Assembly: GCA_017302355.1 (NCBI GenBank)
Contig: JAFLDQ010000027.1
Span: 1-29,308 of the forward strand
Origin: Dechloromonas sp.
GTDB lineage: Bacteria; Pseudomonadota; Gammaproteobacteria; Burkholderiales; Rhodocyclaceae
Direction: 5' to 3'
DNA length: 29,308 bases
In this document: positions 1 to 8,184 of the stretch, in pieces
How positions within the stretch are numbered: the stretch's first letter is position 1
How the letters are laid out: every line of letters starts with the position of its first letter
Position numbers and translations under genes: made by a program
Notes under the pieces: generated by a model
Told to the model about the DNA's origin: nothing
Database searches by the model: none
What the model saw: only the letters and a program-made list of their open reading frames with translations

Positions 1-1430
1 TCGAAGGCGAAGATGCGCGAGCCGCGATAGCGGCGGAACTGCATCGCCAGCGTGGCGAGCAAGACCGACTTGCCCATGCCGGTCGGCCCCGCGACCAGCG
101 TGTGGCCCACGTCGCCGATGTGCGTCACCAGCCGGAACGGCGTGGCGCCATCGGTGCGTGTGACGATCAGCGGCGGGCCGTCGAGGTGGTCGTTCTTCTC
201 CGGCCCGGCCCATACCGCCGACAGGGGCATCATGTGCGCCAGGTTCAGCGTCGAGACGATGGGCTGCCGCACGTTGGCGTAGGCATTGCCCGGAATGGAC
301 GACAGCCACGCATCCACGGCGTTGAGCGTTTCGGGGATGGTCACGAAGCCCCGGCCCTGGATGACACGCTCCACCATGCGCAGCTTCTCGTCCGCCACGG
401 CGGCGTCCGTGTCCATGACAGTGACGGTCGCCGTCAGGTAGCCGAAGGCGACTTGATCGCTGCCCAACTCCTGCAAGGCGGCGTCGGCGTCAGCCGCCTT
501 GTTGTTGGCGTCGGTATCCACCAGGGGGCTTTCCTGCTGGAAGATCGTTTCGCGCAGCAGCGCGATGACGTTCTTCCTTTTCGCAAACCACTGGCGGCGC
601 AGGCGCCCCAACTCCCGTTCCGCTTCGGCTTTGTCGAGGCAGAGAAAGCGCGTGCTCCAGCGGTAGGCAAAGCCGAGACGGTTGAGGTCGTCCAGAATCC
701 CCGGCCAGGTTGAAGTCGGGAAGCCCCGCACCGACACCACGCGCAGGTGCTGGTCGCCCAGCATGGGCGCCAGGCCACCGACCAGTGCGGAATCGGTCAG
801 CAGCGCGTCGATGTGGAACGGCACCTCGGGCACGCCGACGCGATAGCGCCGCGTCGAGATAGTGGCGTGTAGGTAGGTCAGCGTCTGGCTGTCATCCAGC
901 CAGGCGATCTCCGGCATCACGCCGTCGAGCAGGTCGAAGACGCGATCGGTTTCCGCGACGAAGGATTGCAGGCGCTCGCGCCAGTCCACGCCATTCGTCG
1001 GCGTGTTCTCGTAGAGCATCTTGGCTGCACGGGCACGGGATTCTTCCGGTGGCAGATACACCAGCGTCAAGTGATAGCCGCTCTCGAAGTGGTTGCCCGA
1101 TTCCTCGAAGGTGGCGCGGCGTTCCTCGTCCACGAGCCACGACAGCGGCTCGGGAAACTCCGAGTGCGGATAGTCGGCGGCGGGTCGGCGCTCGGCTTCG
1201 ATGAACAGCGCCCAGCCCGAACCCATGCGGCGCAATGCGTTGTTCAACCGCGCCGACGTGGCGATCAGCTCGCCTTGCGTCGCGCTGTCGAGGTCAGGCC
1301 CGCGAAAGCGCGCCGTGCGCTGGAAACTGCCGTCCTTGTTCAAGACGACGCCCAGCGCAACCAATCCAGCCCAGGGCAGCCAGTCGGCAAGCAAGGCCGG
1401 ACGCTGGCGGTATTCGGCAAGGTTCAGCAT
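1..1430 (-). CDS. trbE: TrbE, VirB4-type conjugation ATPase (partial, C-terminus off the left edge)
   Basis: This is the energising ATPase of the type IV secretion system, which acts at the inner membrane in pilus assembly and DNA export. About 476 residues are visible, reading from MLNLAEYRQRP at 1430. A long VirB4/TrbE N-terminal domain is followed by the Walker A motif GPTGMGKSVL at about residues 447-456, encoded near 62-90. The family is usually a little over 800 residues, so Walker B and the C-terminal half lie outside the window. The ATG at 1430 is preceded by a GGGGA sequence and sits 12 bases after the trbD stop, making it the next gene of the trb operon. Confidence is high because length, order and motif agree. 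Confidence 0.95.
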   Translation of the reverse strand, partial: MLNLAEYRQRPALLADWLPWAGLVALGVVLNKDGSFQRTARFRGPDLDSATQGELIATSARLNNALRRMGSGWALFIEAERRPAADYPHSEFPEPLSWLVDEERRATFEESGNHFESGYHLTLVYLPPEESRARAAKMLYENTPTNGVDWRERLQSFVAETDRVFDLLDGVMPEIAWLDDSQTLTYLHATISTRRYRVGVPEVPFHIDALLTDSALVGGLAPMLGDQHLRVVSVRGFPTSTWPGILDDLNRLGFAYRWSTRFLCLDKAEAERELGRLRRQWFAKRKNVIALLRETIFQQESPLVDTDANNKAADADAALQELGSDQVAFGYLTATVTVMDTDAAVADEKLRMVERVIQGRGFVTIPETLNAVDAWLSSIPGNAYANVRQPIVSTLNLAHMMPLSAVWAGPEKNDHLDGPPLIVTRTDGATPFRLVTHIGDVGHTLVAGPTGMGKSVLLATLAMQFRRYRGSRIFAF

Positions 1431-1442
1431 GGCGGCGTCCCC

Positions 1443-1715
1443 TCACACGTCCAGCAGCGGGCGGTGCTTGATGTGCCGGGCGAACACGGCCATGAACTGC
1501 GGATCGACGCGCGCTCCCCACACCGCCAGCGAATGGCCGACGATCCAGAGCACCACGCCCGGAATCCACAGTTGCAGGCCCAGCCCGACAGCGGCGGCCA
1601 GCGTGCCGTTGGCGATTGCCACGGTGCGCGGTGCGCCGCCCAGCAAGATCGGCTCGGTGAGCGAGCGGTGCAAAGGCACCTCGAACCCGGCCGCGAAGGT
1701 ATCCGGGGCACTCAT
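1443..1715 (-). CDS. trbD: TrbD, small inner-membrane conjugation protein
   Basis: A 90-residue VirB3-like protein of the mating-pair-formation complex, thought to work with TrbE/VirB4 at the inner membrane. It starts MSAPDTFAAG, carries the family-typical VPLHRSLTEPILLGG segment near residues 14-28, and has two closely spaced hydrophobic stretches (about residues 33-64). The same frame stays open far upstream, but the start at 1715 is chosen because its ATG overlaps the trbC stop as ATGA and gives the normal TrbD length. Adjacent trbC and trbE confirm the identity. Confidence 0.93.
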   Translation of the reverse strand: MSAPDTFAAGFEVPLHRSLTEPILLGGAPRTVAIANGTLAAAVGLGLQLWIPGVVLWIVGHSLAVWGARVDPQFMAVFARHIKHRPLLDV

Positions 1716-2095
1716 ACGACGGCCCCGCCGGAGAAGCTGAAGAACGACAGGAAGAAGCTCGAAGCCGCGAACGCGATGGACAGACCGAACACGATCTGGA
1801 TCAGCTTGCGGAAGCCGCCCGACGTGTCGCCGAAGGCGAGCGCGAGGCCGGTGGCGATGATGATGATGACCGCGACGATGCGCGCCACCGGCCCCTGGAT
1901 GGATTCGAGGATGGATTGCAGCGGGCCTTCCCACGGCATCGAGGAACCGGCGGCCTGCGCGGTTCCGGCCAGGAACAACAGCAGCGCGGCCAGCAGCAGC
2001 CCTTGCCCCGCAGGGCGGGCCAGGCAGCGCAGCCGCGCAAGACGCAAAGCCGGATTTGCAGAAAAACGGAAAGCAGGAATGGTCATCTGCGTCAT
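1712..2095 (-). CDS. trbC: TrbC, conjugative pilin precursor
   Basis: A 127-residue VirB2/TrbC pilin precursor. The N-terminal part is basic and is followed by a hydrophobic signal segment (about residues 30-48) ending in AQA, a good signal peptidase site. The mature part starts AGSSMPWEGP and has two transmembrane helices (about 67-86 and 97-117). In RP4 the TrbC pilin is trimmed and cyclised with the help of the TraF peptidase, and a TraF-like protein is encoded here at 18735-19334. The start at 2095 overlaps the trbB stop (ATGA) and the stop overlaps the trbD start, so translation is probably coupled. The longer open frame upstream is only the trbB antiframe and was rejected. Confidence 0.93.
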   Translation of the reverse strand: MTQMTIPAFRFSANPALRLARLRCLARPAGQGLLLAALLLFLAGTAQAAGSSMPWEGPLQSILESIQGPVARIVAVIIIIATGLALAFGDTSGGFRKLIQIVFGLSIAFAASSFFLSFFSFSGGAVV

Positions 2096-3144
2096 GGCAG
2101 TTCTCCAAGTGAGTGAGGGGATGGGGAAGTCGCCGCAGCGGGGGCGGCATCGGGACGTGGCGGCAGCTCGGGAAACGGCGTTTCCAGCGCGTCCGCCAAT
2201 TGGTAGCCCACGCCGTCGAAGCCGACGACGCGGGCGATGCTCTCGATGCGGCGCTTGCGCCCGCGCCCGGCGATGTGGATCACCACGTTGACCGCCTCTG
2301 CGATCAGCGCACGCGGCGGGTTCACCGCCACTTCGAGAATCAGTTGCTCCAGGCGCAGCAGCGCGCCCAATGCGGAGCCGGCATGGATCGTGGCGATGCC
2401 GCCCGGATGGCCCGTGCCCCACACCTTGATGAGATCCAGCGCCTCGGCGCCGCGCACCTCGCCGACGACGACGCGATCCGGCCGCAGACGCATGGACGAG
2501 CGCACCAGTTCGGTCATCGACACCACGCCTGCGCGGGTGCGCAGGGGAACGTGGTCGCGGGCCGCGCATTGCAGTTCCACCGTGTCTTCGAGCACCAGCA
2601 CGCGGTCGCCGGTGGCGGCGATTTCGGCCAGCAACGCATTGGCAAGCGTGGTCTTGCCACTGCTGGTGGCGCCGGCGATCAAGACGTTCTGCCGCTCGCG
2701 GACGGCGCGAACGAGAAAGCCCGCCTGCGCGCTGGTCATCATCCCGTCGATGACGTACCGCTCCAGCGGAATCACGCCGATGGCGCGCTTGCGCAGCGCG
2801 AAGGCCGGTCCCGGCGCGGCCGGCGGCAAGATGCCCTCGAAGCGTTCGCCCGTTTCGGGCAACTCGGCGGACAGCAGCGGCTGGCCGCGATGGACTTCCG
2901 CGCCGACGTGGGCGGCGACAAGGCGGATGATTCGCTCGCCGTCCGCCTCGGGCAGTTCCACGCCCATCGGCGCGCGTCCACTGGAAAGCCGATCCACCCA
3001 AAGGGTGCGATCAGGATTCAGCATCACCTCCACCACGTCCGGGTCTTCGAGCGCGGCGGCGATCAGCGGCCCCATCGCCGTGCGCAGCATCTGGATGCGG
3101 CGGTCGAGCGACGTGGCACTCATGGACTGCGGAACGGCGCTCAT
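2092..3144 (-). CDS. trbB: TrbB, VirB11-family secretion ATPase
   Basis: A 350-residue hexameric traffic ATPase acting at the cytoplasmic face of the conjugation channel. The VirB11 signature motifs are all visible: Walker A GATSSGKT at residues 158-165, the Asp box LVLEDTVEL near 183-191, Walker [12 protein letters not shown] near 225-235 and the His box [12 protein letters not shown] at 245-256. A second methionine at residue 8 could also serve as start. The first is preferred because it makes the same 4-bp overlap with the upstream gene as the other junctions of this operon. The C-terminal tail is Pro/Ala-rich and probably disordered. Confidence 0.96.
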   Translation of the reverse strand: MSAVPQSMSATSLDRRIQMLRTAMGPLIAAALEDPDVVEVMLNPDRTLWVDRLSSGRAPMGVELPEADGERIIRLVAAHVGAEVHRGQPLLSAELPETGERFEGILPPAAPGPAFALRKRAIGVIPLERYVIDGMMTSAQAGFLVRAVRERQNVLIAGATSSGKTTLANALLAEIAATGDRVLVLEDTVELQCAARDHVPLRTRAGVVSMTELVRSSMRLRPDRVVVGEVRGAEALDLIKVWGTGHPGGIATIHAGSALGALLRLEQLILEVAVNPPRALIAEAVNVVIHIAGRGRKRRIESIARVVGFDGVGYQLADALETPFPELPPRPDAAPAAATSPSPHSLGELP

Positions 3145-3605
3145 GACACACGCTCCTGCGCTTGCGCGGCTGCCGCCGCGTCCTCCATCCGCATCGGGTC
3201 GGGATGCAGCTCCTCCACCACGTCGCGCACCAGGCTTCGCCCGCGCAGCAGGTGGCGACCCAACTGTTCAACGAACTGCTCGAAGCGCGCTTTGCCCTGT
3301 GCGCGAGCGGCCTCTTGGTGCGCTTCGGGGACTGGCGTGCTGACCGTGAGGTAGTAGCGAATGAACAGCGCCAGCGTCTCGATCTGGATGTTCTGGTCGC
3401 GCTCCATGCGCTCGGCCTGGCGCGAGAGGCGATCCAGCCGCTTGGCGATGGCTGCCTCGCGCTGGTCGGCGGCATCGGGCGACAGCCACGATGCAAGCGC
3501 CGCCGCGACGATGGATGACTTGGACACGCCTTTCTTGGCGGCCAGCTCATCGAGCCGCTTGGCGTGCTCCGGCTGGATGAACAGGTTGAGGCGGTAGTGG
3601 CTCAT
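3141..3605 (-). CDS. Ribbon-helix-helix (CopG-like) protein of the conjugation operon
   Basis: A 154-residue protein with an N-terminal ribbon-helix-helix pattern: a beta strand around YRLNLFI, then helices over about residues 12-40. A helical region rich in charged residues (about 47-80) follows and may form a coiled coil. Proteins of this type are found between traG and trbB in Tn4371-like elements. The role is unproven, but DNA binding at a transfer-operon promoter or an auxiliary relaxosome function are the likely options. It overlaps traG and trbB by 4 bp on each side, so it is made with the transfer machinery. Confidence 0.85.
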   Translation of the reverse strand: MSHYRLNLFIQPEHAKRLDELAAKKGVSKSSIVAAALASWLSPDAADQREAAIAKRLDRLSRQAERMERDQNIQIETLALFIRYYLTVSTPVPEAHQEAARAQGKARFEQFVEQLGRHLLRGRSLVRDVVEELHPDPMRMEDAAAAAQAQERVS

Positions 3606-5611
3606 AGCTCGATTCCGTCGTTGGGGTCGAGGGAAGCCAGCCGGGCCGTGCGCTGCATGGCTGGATCAAGCTGGCGAGGAAGGCGAAGCGGCGGGTCGTC
3701 GTCGTCATCGAGCAGCCCAAGGTCGGCCGCGGGAGCGGCCAGCTCGGGGTCATAGGCGACGGTTTCGGCGAGTTCGGGCTGACGGCGCGGGCCGCCGTCG
3801 TCGGTCGAACCCAAGTTCTCCAGGCCATCGGCGGATGCGGCGGCCAGTGCAGCGGGCACGGCAGGAATCGCCAGCCCGCTCCAGTCGTCGGGCCGCGACG
3901 GCGGCGCGTCGGCGTACTGCCCGTCCGCCAGCGCGGGCGGCGGCAGCACGCGACGCTTGAAATTGGCGTCCGCGTAGTAGCGCAGCTTCTTGGCCTTGAT
4001 CGGCGCCACGCTGGACACCATCACCACGGCCTCGTCGGGCGGAAGCTGCATGACTTCGCCCGGCGTCAGCAGCGGGCGCGCGGTTTCCTGGCGCGACACC
4101 ATCAGGTGGCCCAGCCACGGCGCGAGCCGGTGGCCCGCGTAGTTGCGCTGGGCGCGCAGTTCGGTGGCCGTGCCCAGCGTCTCGGAAATGCGCTTGGCCG
4201 TGCGCTCGTCGTTCGTGGCGAACGTCACGCGCACATGGCAGTTGTCGAGAATCGAATGGTTCTGGCCGTAGGCTTTGTCGATCTGGTTGAGCGACTGCGC
4301 GATGAGGAAGCTGCGGATGCCGTAGCCCGCCATGAAGGCCAAGGCCGTCTCAAAGAAGTCCAGGCGTCCCAGCGCAGGGAACTCATCGAGCATCAGTAGC
4401 AGCTTGTGGCGGCGCTCGATGCCATCGGAGCCATCGAGCGATTCGGTGAGGCGCCGGCCGATCTGGTTGAGGATCAGGCGGATGAGCGGCTTCGTCCGCG
4501 ATATGTCCGAGGGCGGCACCACCAAATACAGCGACACCGGATGCTCTGCCGCGATCAGGTCGGCAATGCGCCAGTCGCAGCGCGATGTGACTTCGGCCAC
4601 CGTGGGGTCGCGGTACAGGCCGAGGAACGACATGGCGGTGCTCAACACGCCGGAACGCTCGTTGTCCGACTTGTTGAGCACTTCGCGCGCCGCCGAAGCG
4701 ACGACAGGATGCGGCCCATCGCCGAGGTGCGGCGTGGTCATCATCCGGTGCAAGGTCAGCTCGAAGGGGCTGGCCGGGTCGGACAGGAAGTTGGCGACGC
4801 CGCGCAGCGTCTTGTCTTCGCCCGCGTAGAGCACATGCAGGATGGCGCCGACCAACAGCGCATGGCTGGTCTTTTCCCAATGGTTGCGCTTCTCCAGCGC
4901 ACCTTCGGGATCGACCAGAATGTCCGCGATGTTCTGCACGTCGCGCACCTCATGCGCGCCGCGCCGCACCTCCAGCAGTGGGTTGTAGGCCGCCGACTTT
5001 GCATCGGTGGGGTTGAACAGCAGGCAGTGGCTGAAACGGCTACGCCAGCCGGCAGTGATCTGCCAGTTCTCGCCTTTGATGTCGTGGATGACGGCGGACG
5101 CAGACCAGGAAAGCAGCGTCGGCACCACCAGGCCGACACCTTTGCCTGAGCGTGTGGGAGCGAAGGTCAGGACGTGTTCCGGGCCTTCATGCCGCAGGTA
5201 CTGGCGGTCGTGCTGGCCGAGGAATACGCCGGCCGGCTGCGTCAGACCCGCCTTGCGAATGTCATCCGCGTTCGCCCAGCGCGCCGAGCCGTAGGTCGTG
5301 ACCAGGCGCGATTGCCGTGAGCGCCAGATCGACATGCCGATGGCGACCACCACCGCCAGCAGGCCGCTGCCACCCGCGATGGCGCCGCCGGTATCGAACA
5401 CGCGCGGCGCGTAGGCATCGAAGAAGAACCACCACTCAAACAGCTTCCACGGGTGGTAGATCGGTGTGCCAAGAAGATCGAACCAGGGCGAGCCAAGGCG
5501 TAGCTGATAACCAAGGGCGGCTGCTGTCCATTGTGTGGCGCCCCACACGCCGGCGATCACGATGCCGAATACCACGGCGATCTGACCGAACAGCACGTTC
5601 GTCCCTTGCAT
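3602..5611 (-). CDS. traG: TraG, VirD4-type coupling protein
   Basis: A 669-residue inner-membrane ATPase that links the relaxosome to the secretion channel. Two N-terminal membrane segments (about residues 8-35 and 76-95) are followed by the nucleotide-binding domain with Walker A APTRSGKGVG at 151-160 and Walker B LLLMLDEFPALGR near 404-416. The C-terminal part beyond about residue 560 is acidic and low-complexity, and may contact the relaxase. The ATG at 5611 has a GGAGG seven bases upstream. It is the first gene of the trb operon, and the upstream transcript ends in a terminator (5773-5804), so traG probably has its own promoter. Confidence 0.96.
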   Translation of the reverse strand: MQGTNVLFGQIAVVFGIVIAGVWGATQWTAAALGYQLRLGSPWFDLLGTPIYHPWKLFEWWFFFDAYAPRVFDTGGAIAGGSGLLAVVVAIGMSIWRSRQSRLVTTYGSARWANADDIRKAGLTQPAGVFLGQHDRQYLRHEGPEHVLTFAPTRSGKGVGLVVPTLLSWSASAVIHDIKGENWQITAGWRSRFSHCLLFNPTDAKSAAYNPLLEVRRGAHEVRDVQNIADILVDPEGALEKRNHWEKTSHALLVGAILHVLYAGEDKTLRGVANFLSDPASPFELTLHRMMTTPHLGDGPHPVVASAAREVLNKSDNERSGVLSTAMSFLGLYRDPTVAEVTSRCDWRIADLIAAEHPVSLYLVVPPSDISRTKPLIRLILNQIGRRLTESLDGSDGIERRHKLLLMLDEFPALGRLDFFETALAFMAGYGIRSFLIAQSLNQIDKAYGQNHSILDNCHVRVTFATNDERTAKRISETLGTATELRAQRNYAGHRLAPWLGHLMVSRQETARPLLTPGEVMQLPPDEAVVMVSSVAPIKAKKLRYYADANFKRRVLPPPALADGQYADAPPSRPDDWSGLAIPAVPAALAAASADGLENLGSTDDGGPRRQPELAETVAYDPELAAPAADLGLLDDDDDPPLRLPRQLDPAMQRTARLASLDPNDGIEL

Positions 5612-5682
5612 TACCTGGCCTCCGATTTCTCCTGCGCTTCTTCCTCATGGAAAGCGCGGCACAAGGACGTGCCGCTAGCGTC

Positions 5683-5711
5683 AGGATCGGTGCCGGGTCA
5701 GTGCCGGTCAA
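5683..5711 (-). promoter_or_regulatory. Candidate promoter of the traG-trb operon with a tandem repeat
   Basis: On the minus strand TTGACC (5711-5706) and GATCCT (5688-5683) are separated by exactly 17 bases, a plausible sigma-70 promoter 72 bases before traG. The spacer is made of two tandem copies of GTGCCGG(G)TCA (plus-strand 5690-5700 and 5701-5710), a natural place for a regulator such as the adjacent LysR or ribbon-helix-helix protein. This is inferred from sequence pattern only. Confidence 0.45.
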
Positions 5712-5772
5712 AGACCGTTTCGAGCAGAAAGGTCGAGCAAAAAGACAGAATTCGCGCGGCGTCGAACCAAAG

Positions 5773-5804
5773 AAAAACGCCGCAAGCGATAGCGCATTGC
5801 GGCG
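5773..5804 (-). terminator. Intrinsic terminator after the eexN-like gene
   Basis: Perfect 8-bp arms CGCCGCAA (5778-5785) and TTGCGGCG (5797-5804) enclose an 11-base loop. On the minus strand the stem is followed directly by five T residues (5777-5773). It lies 43 bases after the stop of the lipoprotein gene and should separate the lysR-eexN transcript from traG. Confidence 0.8.
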
Positions 5805-5847
5805 TGTCGAACAGAAAATTGAAGCCGATGCGGCGAACTGCCAACGA

Positions 5848-6126
5848 TCAGAACTTGGGCGATTCCTTCGGCGGCGTGTAGGGCGTTTCGCCGTCGCCAT
5901 AGAACCGTTTGCGCGTGGCCTCGGCCACCCGATTGCAGAGCACGTCACCCAGCTTGGGCCGATCCGTCTTGCACTGCTGGCGTAGTTCCTTCAACCGTTC
6001 GGGATTGGCTGCCAGTTCCTCCACCGTTGGGATATTCGCTTCCGATGTGTTGGCCTTCTGAGACGTTTCGGACTGGCCGCAGGCGGTCAACACCGGCACC
6101 AGCAAGAAAAGGATGATCTTCGTCAT
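5848..6126 (-). CDS. EexN-family lipoprotein (entry exclusion-like)
   Basis: A 92-residue lipoprotein with signal peptide MTKIILFLLVPVLTAC, in which Cys16 is the acylation site. The mature part carries the family-typical TVEELAANPERLKELRQQC stretch and a second Cys in GDVLCNRVAEA. EexN proteins are exclusion lipoproteins of IncN-like plasmids that hinder uptake of a related element. That role is known for the family but only inferred here. The start codon overlaps the lysR stop as ATGA, with GGAGG about ten bases upstream inside lysR, so it is made together with the regulator. It is followed by an intrinsic terminator. Confidence 0.8.
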   Translation of the reverse strand: MTKIILFLLVPVLTACGQSETSQKANTSEANIPTVEELAANPERLKELRQQCKTDRPKLGDVLCNRVAEATRKRFYGDGETPYTPPKESPKF

Positions 6127-7067
6127 GGCGCAGGTTCCTCCGGGGGATCAAGATTGCGGCCCAGCATGGGCCTGGGAGATTCCAGAGATTCGATGGCCTG
6201 TACGCGCTCAATGAATCGAGCCAGAACCTCCGATGGTTCGCCTATAGGGTGCAGCAGATAGGTTGTCAGGGGTGGGACACGTGATGCCAAGGGGCGGGCC
6301 ACCACGCCCGGTTCTCTGCTAGCTGTAATGTGTGCTGCACCCGTAAGCCCAAGCGCGAAGCCGGCCGATACAAGCGCCATCATCAAATCGCAGGAGGCCA
6401 CGCGCTCCGCGATCAAGGGTTCCATGTCCGCACGGCGCAGTACCCGATCAACGTGTTTCGCGTGGCTTTCGCAAACCTGTGGATCGCACAGAACCAGAGG
6501 GTAGCGGAGCAGTTCCTCCAACGGAATGCGCTTATGCGCCAGCAGAGGATGTCGAGCAGGTACAGCCACCATGAGCGCATCGCTCCAGACGGGTATAGCG
6601 ACGATGCCCTCGCCCACTTCGTCTGATTGCGCGAATCCTACGTCATAAAGATCGTCGTGTAGCCCCTTGATTTGTTGCGACAACGGCACTTCGGAGAAGC
6701 GAATCTCGACTTCAGGTTCTTCCTGTCGGCACAAAGCGAGCACCGCCGGAAGGCGCGACGGTGTAATGCCGTCCGATAAGGCCACCCGCAACTGACCGTG
6801 AAATCCATTGGCCGCTGCTTTTACGCTGTCGCGCGCTTGTTGCAGAACAGCAAATACCCGGCGGACATGCTCCAGAAACAACTTACCTGCACGTGTTAGG
6901 CGAGTGCTGCGTGTGGTACGGGCAAACAGTACAACACCTAGTTCCTCCTCTAGCTCCTTAATGGCGCGAGAAAGTGGAGATTGTTCAATGTGCAGCTTCT
7001 CCGAAGCTCTAGCGAAGTGAAGCTCCTCCGCCACGGCGAGAAAGTATTTTAGATGTCTCAACTCCAT
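6123..7067 (-). CDS. LysR-family transcriptional regulator (TraR-like of Tn4371-type elements)
   Basis: A 314-residue LysR-type regulator. The N-terminal winged helix-turn-helix starts MELRHLKYFLAVAEELHF and contains RASEKLHIEQSPLSRAIKEL (about 20-39). The substrate-binding domain follows from about residue 90. The start at 7067 is preferred over an in-frame ATG 27 bases upstream because the family begins with this MELRHLKYF block, and GGGAG lies about ten bases before it. LysR genes in this position, upstream of traG, are known from Tn4371-like ICEs, where they are named traR and thought to control transfer. It is not divergent from its presumed target, which is atypical for the family. The inducer is unknown. 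Confidence 0.9.
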   Translation of the reverse strand: MELRHLKYFLAVAEELHFARASEKLHIEQSPLSRAIKELEEELGVVLFARTTRSTRLTRAGKLFLEHVRRVFAVLQQARDSVKAAANGFHGQLRVALSDGITPSRLPAVLALCRQEEPEVEIRFSEVPLSQQIKGLHDDLYDVGFAQSDEVGEGIVAIPVWSDALMVAVPARHPLLAHKRIPLEELLRYPLVLCDPQVCESHAKHVDRVLRRADMEPLIAERVASCDLMMALVSAGFALGLTGAAHITASREPGVVARPLASRVPPLTTYLLHPIGEPSEVLARFIERVQAIESLESPRPMLGRNLDPPEEPAP

Positions 7068-7102
7068 AGACGAATAGCTCCCACGAGTGCGCATCGCAGG
7101 CG

Positions 7103-7130
7103 GTAGCCGCGACCTGTGAGTCGCGGCTAC
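7103..7130 (-). terminator. Strong stem-loop closing the metal-efflux operon (no T-run)
   Basis: Perfect 11-bp arms GTAGCCGCGAC (7103-7113) and GTCGCGGCTAC (7120-7130) with a 6-base loop, placed 11 bases after the last cargo gene and before lysR. There is no T-tract on either side, so it may be a 3' stabilising stem or a factor-assisted terminator rather than a classical one. Confidence 0.5.
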
Positions 7131-7141
7131 GCCCTAAACAA

Positions 7142-7405
7142 TCAGTTGCCGCCGTTGGACGGGCGGCGTTCCGCAGAAGATTGCGCCGCGTTTGGCTTCT
7201 TCTTCGCGGCGTCGCATTGCTCCTTCAGCTTCTTTACTTCGGGATAAGCCACGTCACTGATATACCGCTTCGTATCTGCCAATTGCTCGCATGTCTTCGG
7301 TATCGCCTTCGCATCGTCGTCATGCCCGCCGGTATGGGCCATCACGAATGGCGAAGCGAGCGAGGCGCTGGCTAGAGCTGCAATCAAAACCGGACGAATG
7401 TTCAT
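7142..7405 (-). CDS. Small secreted protein with His-rich N-terminus
   Basis: An 87-residue protein of unknown function. A signal peptide (residues 1-23, ending FVMA) would be cut to leave a mature protein starting HTGGHDDD, with His at positions 1 and 5, three acidic residues and two further Cys residues (in KTCEQL and KEQCDA). The C-terminal tail is Lys/Pro/Asn-rich and polar. The start at 7405 is supported by GGAGA seven to eight bases upstream and by the signal peptide. The frame is open further upstream but codes for no sensible protein there. As the last gene of the efflux operon it is likely a periplasmic metal-binding accessory, which is inference. Confidence 0.75.
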   Translation of the reverse strand: MNIRPVLIAALASASLASPFVMAHTGGHDDDAKAIPKTCEQLADTKRYISDVAYPEVKKLKEQCDAAKKKPNAAQSSAERRPSNGGN

Positions 7406-7456
7406 TTCAATATCTCCTGGGATGAGGCCCGGCCTATGTGGCAGGGCGGGAAACTT

Positions 7457-7494
7457 CGGCTTCCTGCCATGCAATTGGCATGGGGGGGAAGCCG
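7457..7494 (-). other. Intercistronic stem-loop before the small secreted gene
   Basis: Nested arms CGGCTTCC (7457-7464) with GGAAGCCG (7487-7494), and CCATGC (7467-7472) with GCATGG (7478-7483), form a long interrupted hairpin between the anchor-protein gene and the His-rich gene. It could protect mRNA ends or lower read-through. The function is unproven. Confidence 0.4.
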
Positions 7495-7530
7495 GAGTGC
7501 ATGGGCATGTGCCCGTAACCAATTTGCCAA

Positions 7531-8163
7531 TCACAAGACGCGCTTCATTTCCATGTATTGACCGCGAGTGCGAACAATCACCGTCACGTCAGCGTCGCCA
7601 CGGTTCCGCCAGAACCAACCGTGATTTCCACTAAAGGCAGCCTCGATCACGCCATTGCTAGCGGGCACCGCGCGACCCTTTTCATAACTGATGGACTGGC
7701 CGCCACCATCGCCGTGGGTATCGAAGTTCACAACGCCCCCTTCGGCAACCCAACTGAACTCGACCTGCTCGCCGGCCTTCATACTCAACTTCACCTCCGC
7801 CCCTTGGCCGGGCTTGAGTGCGACGCGCATTTCATCGCGCCAGGCGGCGCCGTTCTCCGCCTGCGCGGCGTTCTGTGCTTGTGCAGGCGCGGCGGTGCCT
7901 GCATTCCCTGTCGTCGCGGCAGCGGGCATGGCTGCATCCTTCGCGGCATCCGCAGCGGCTTCTTCGGCCAATTGCGCCTTGATCTCCCCCATTTCCGTCA
8001 GGCCGAGGACGCGACCAATCCCTGTTGGGTCGATCGCGTACTCGGAGGGAAGGACGATGCCGACCAAAATTGCGATGGCGGCGACGAGTGCAATGAGCGT
8101 CGAGCGCAGCAGTTGTTTCGACGATGGAAGGTCGTCGAGGGTTGGCTTGGATACGTTGTACAT
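7531..8163 (-). CDS. Membrane-anchored periplasmic protein of a CzcA/CusA-type efflux cluster
   Basis: A 210-residue protein with one N-terminal transmembrane helix (about residues 20-39), an Ala/Glu-rich linker (about 60-105) that is probably helical or disordered, and a compact C-terminal domain (about 108-210). That domain contains GEQVEFSWVAEGGVVNFDTHGD and HGWFWRNRGDADVTVIV. Proteins of this kind are annotated as transmembrane anchor proteins beside heavy-metal RND pumps in proteobacteria, and their biochemical role is unknown. The start has GGAG eight bases upstream. It follows the HupE-like gene after 21 bases, so it belongs to the same operon. His and Asp residues in the C-terminal domain would suit metal handling, but this is inference. 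Confidence 0.8.
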   Translation of the reverse strand: MYNVSKPTLDDLPSSKQLLRSTLIALVAAIAILVGIVLPSEYAIDPTGIGRVLGLTEMGEIKAQLAEEAAADAAKDAAMPAAATTGNAGTAAPAQAQNAAQAENGAAWRDEMRVALKPGQGAEVKLSMKAGEQVEFSWVAEGGVVNFDTHGDGGGQSISYEKGRAVPASNGVIEAAFSGNHGWFWRNRGDADVTVIVRTRGQYMEMKRVL

Positions 8164-8184
8164 GGAATTTTCTCCGTGTTTGAT

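Noticed and set aside
966..2291. A 441-codon plus-strand frame opposite trbE, trbD and trbC
   Set aside because: It crosses three genes with intact family motifs and has no coding character.
2113..3354. Long plus-strand open frames opposite trbB
   Set aside because: They are antisense to trbB, whose VirB11 motifs are intact, and the product is His/Arg-rich without domains.
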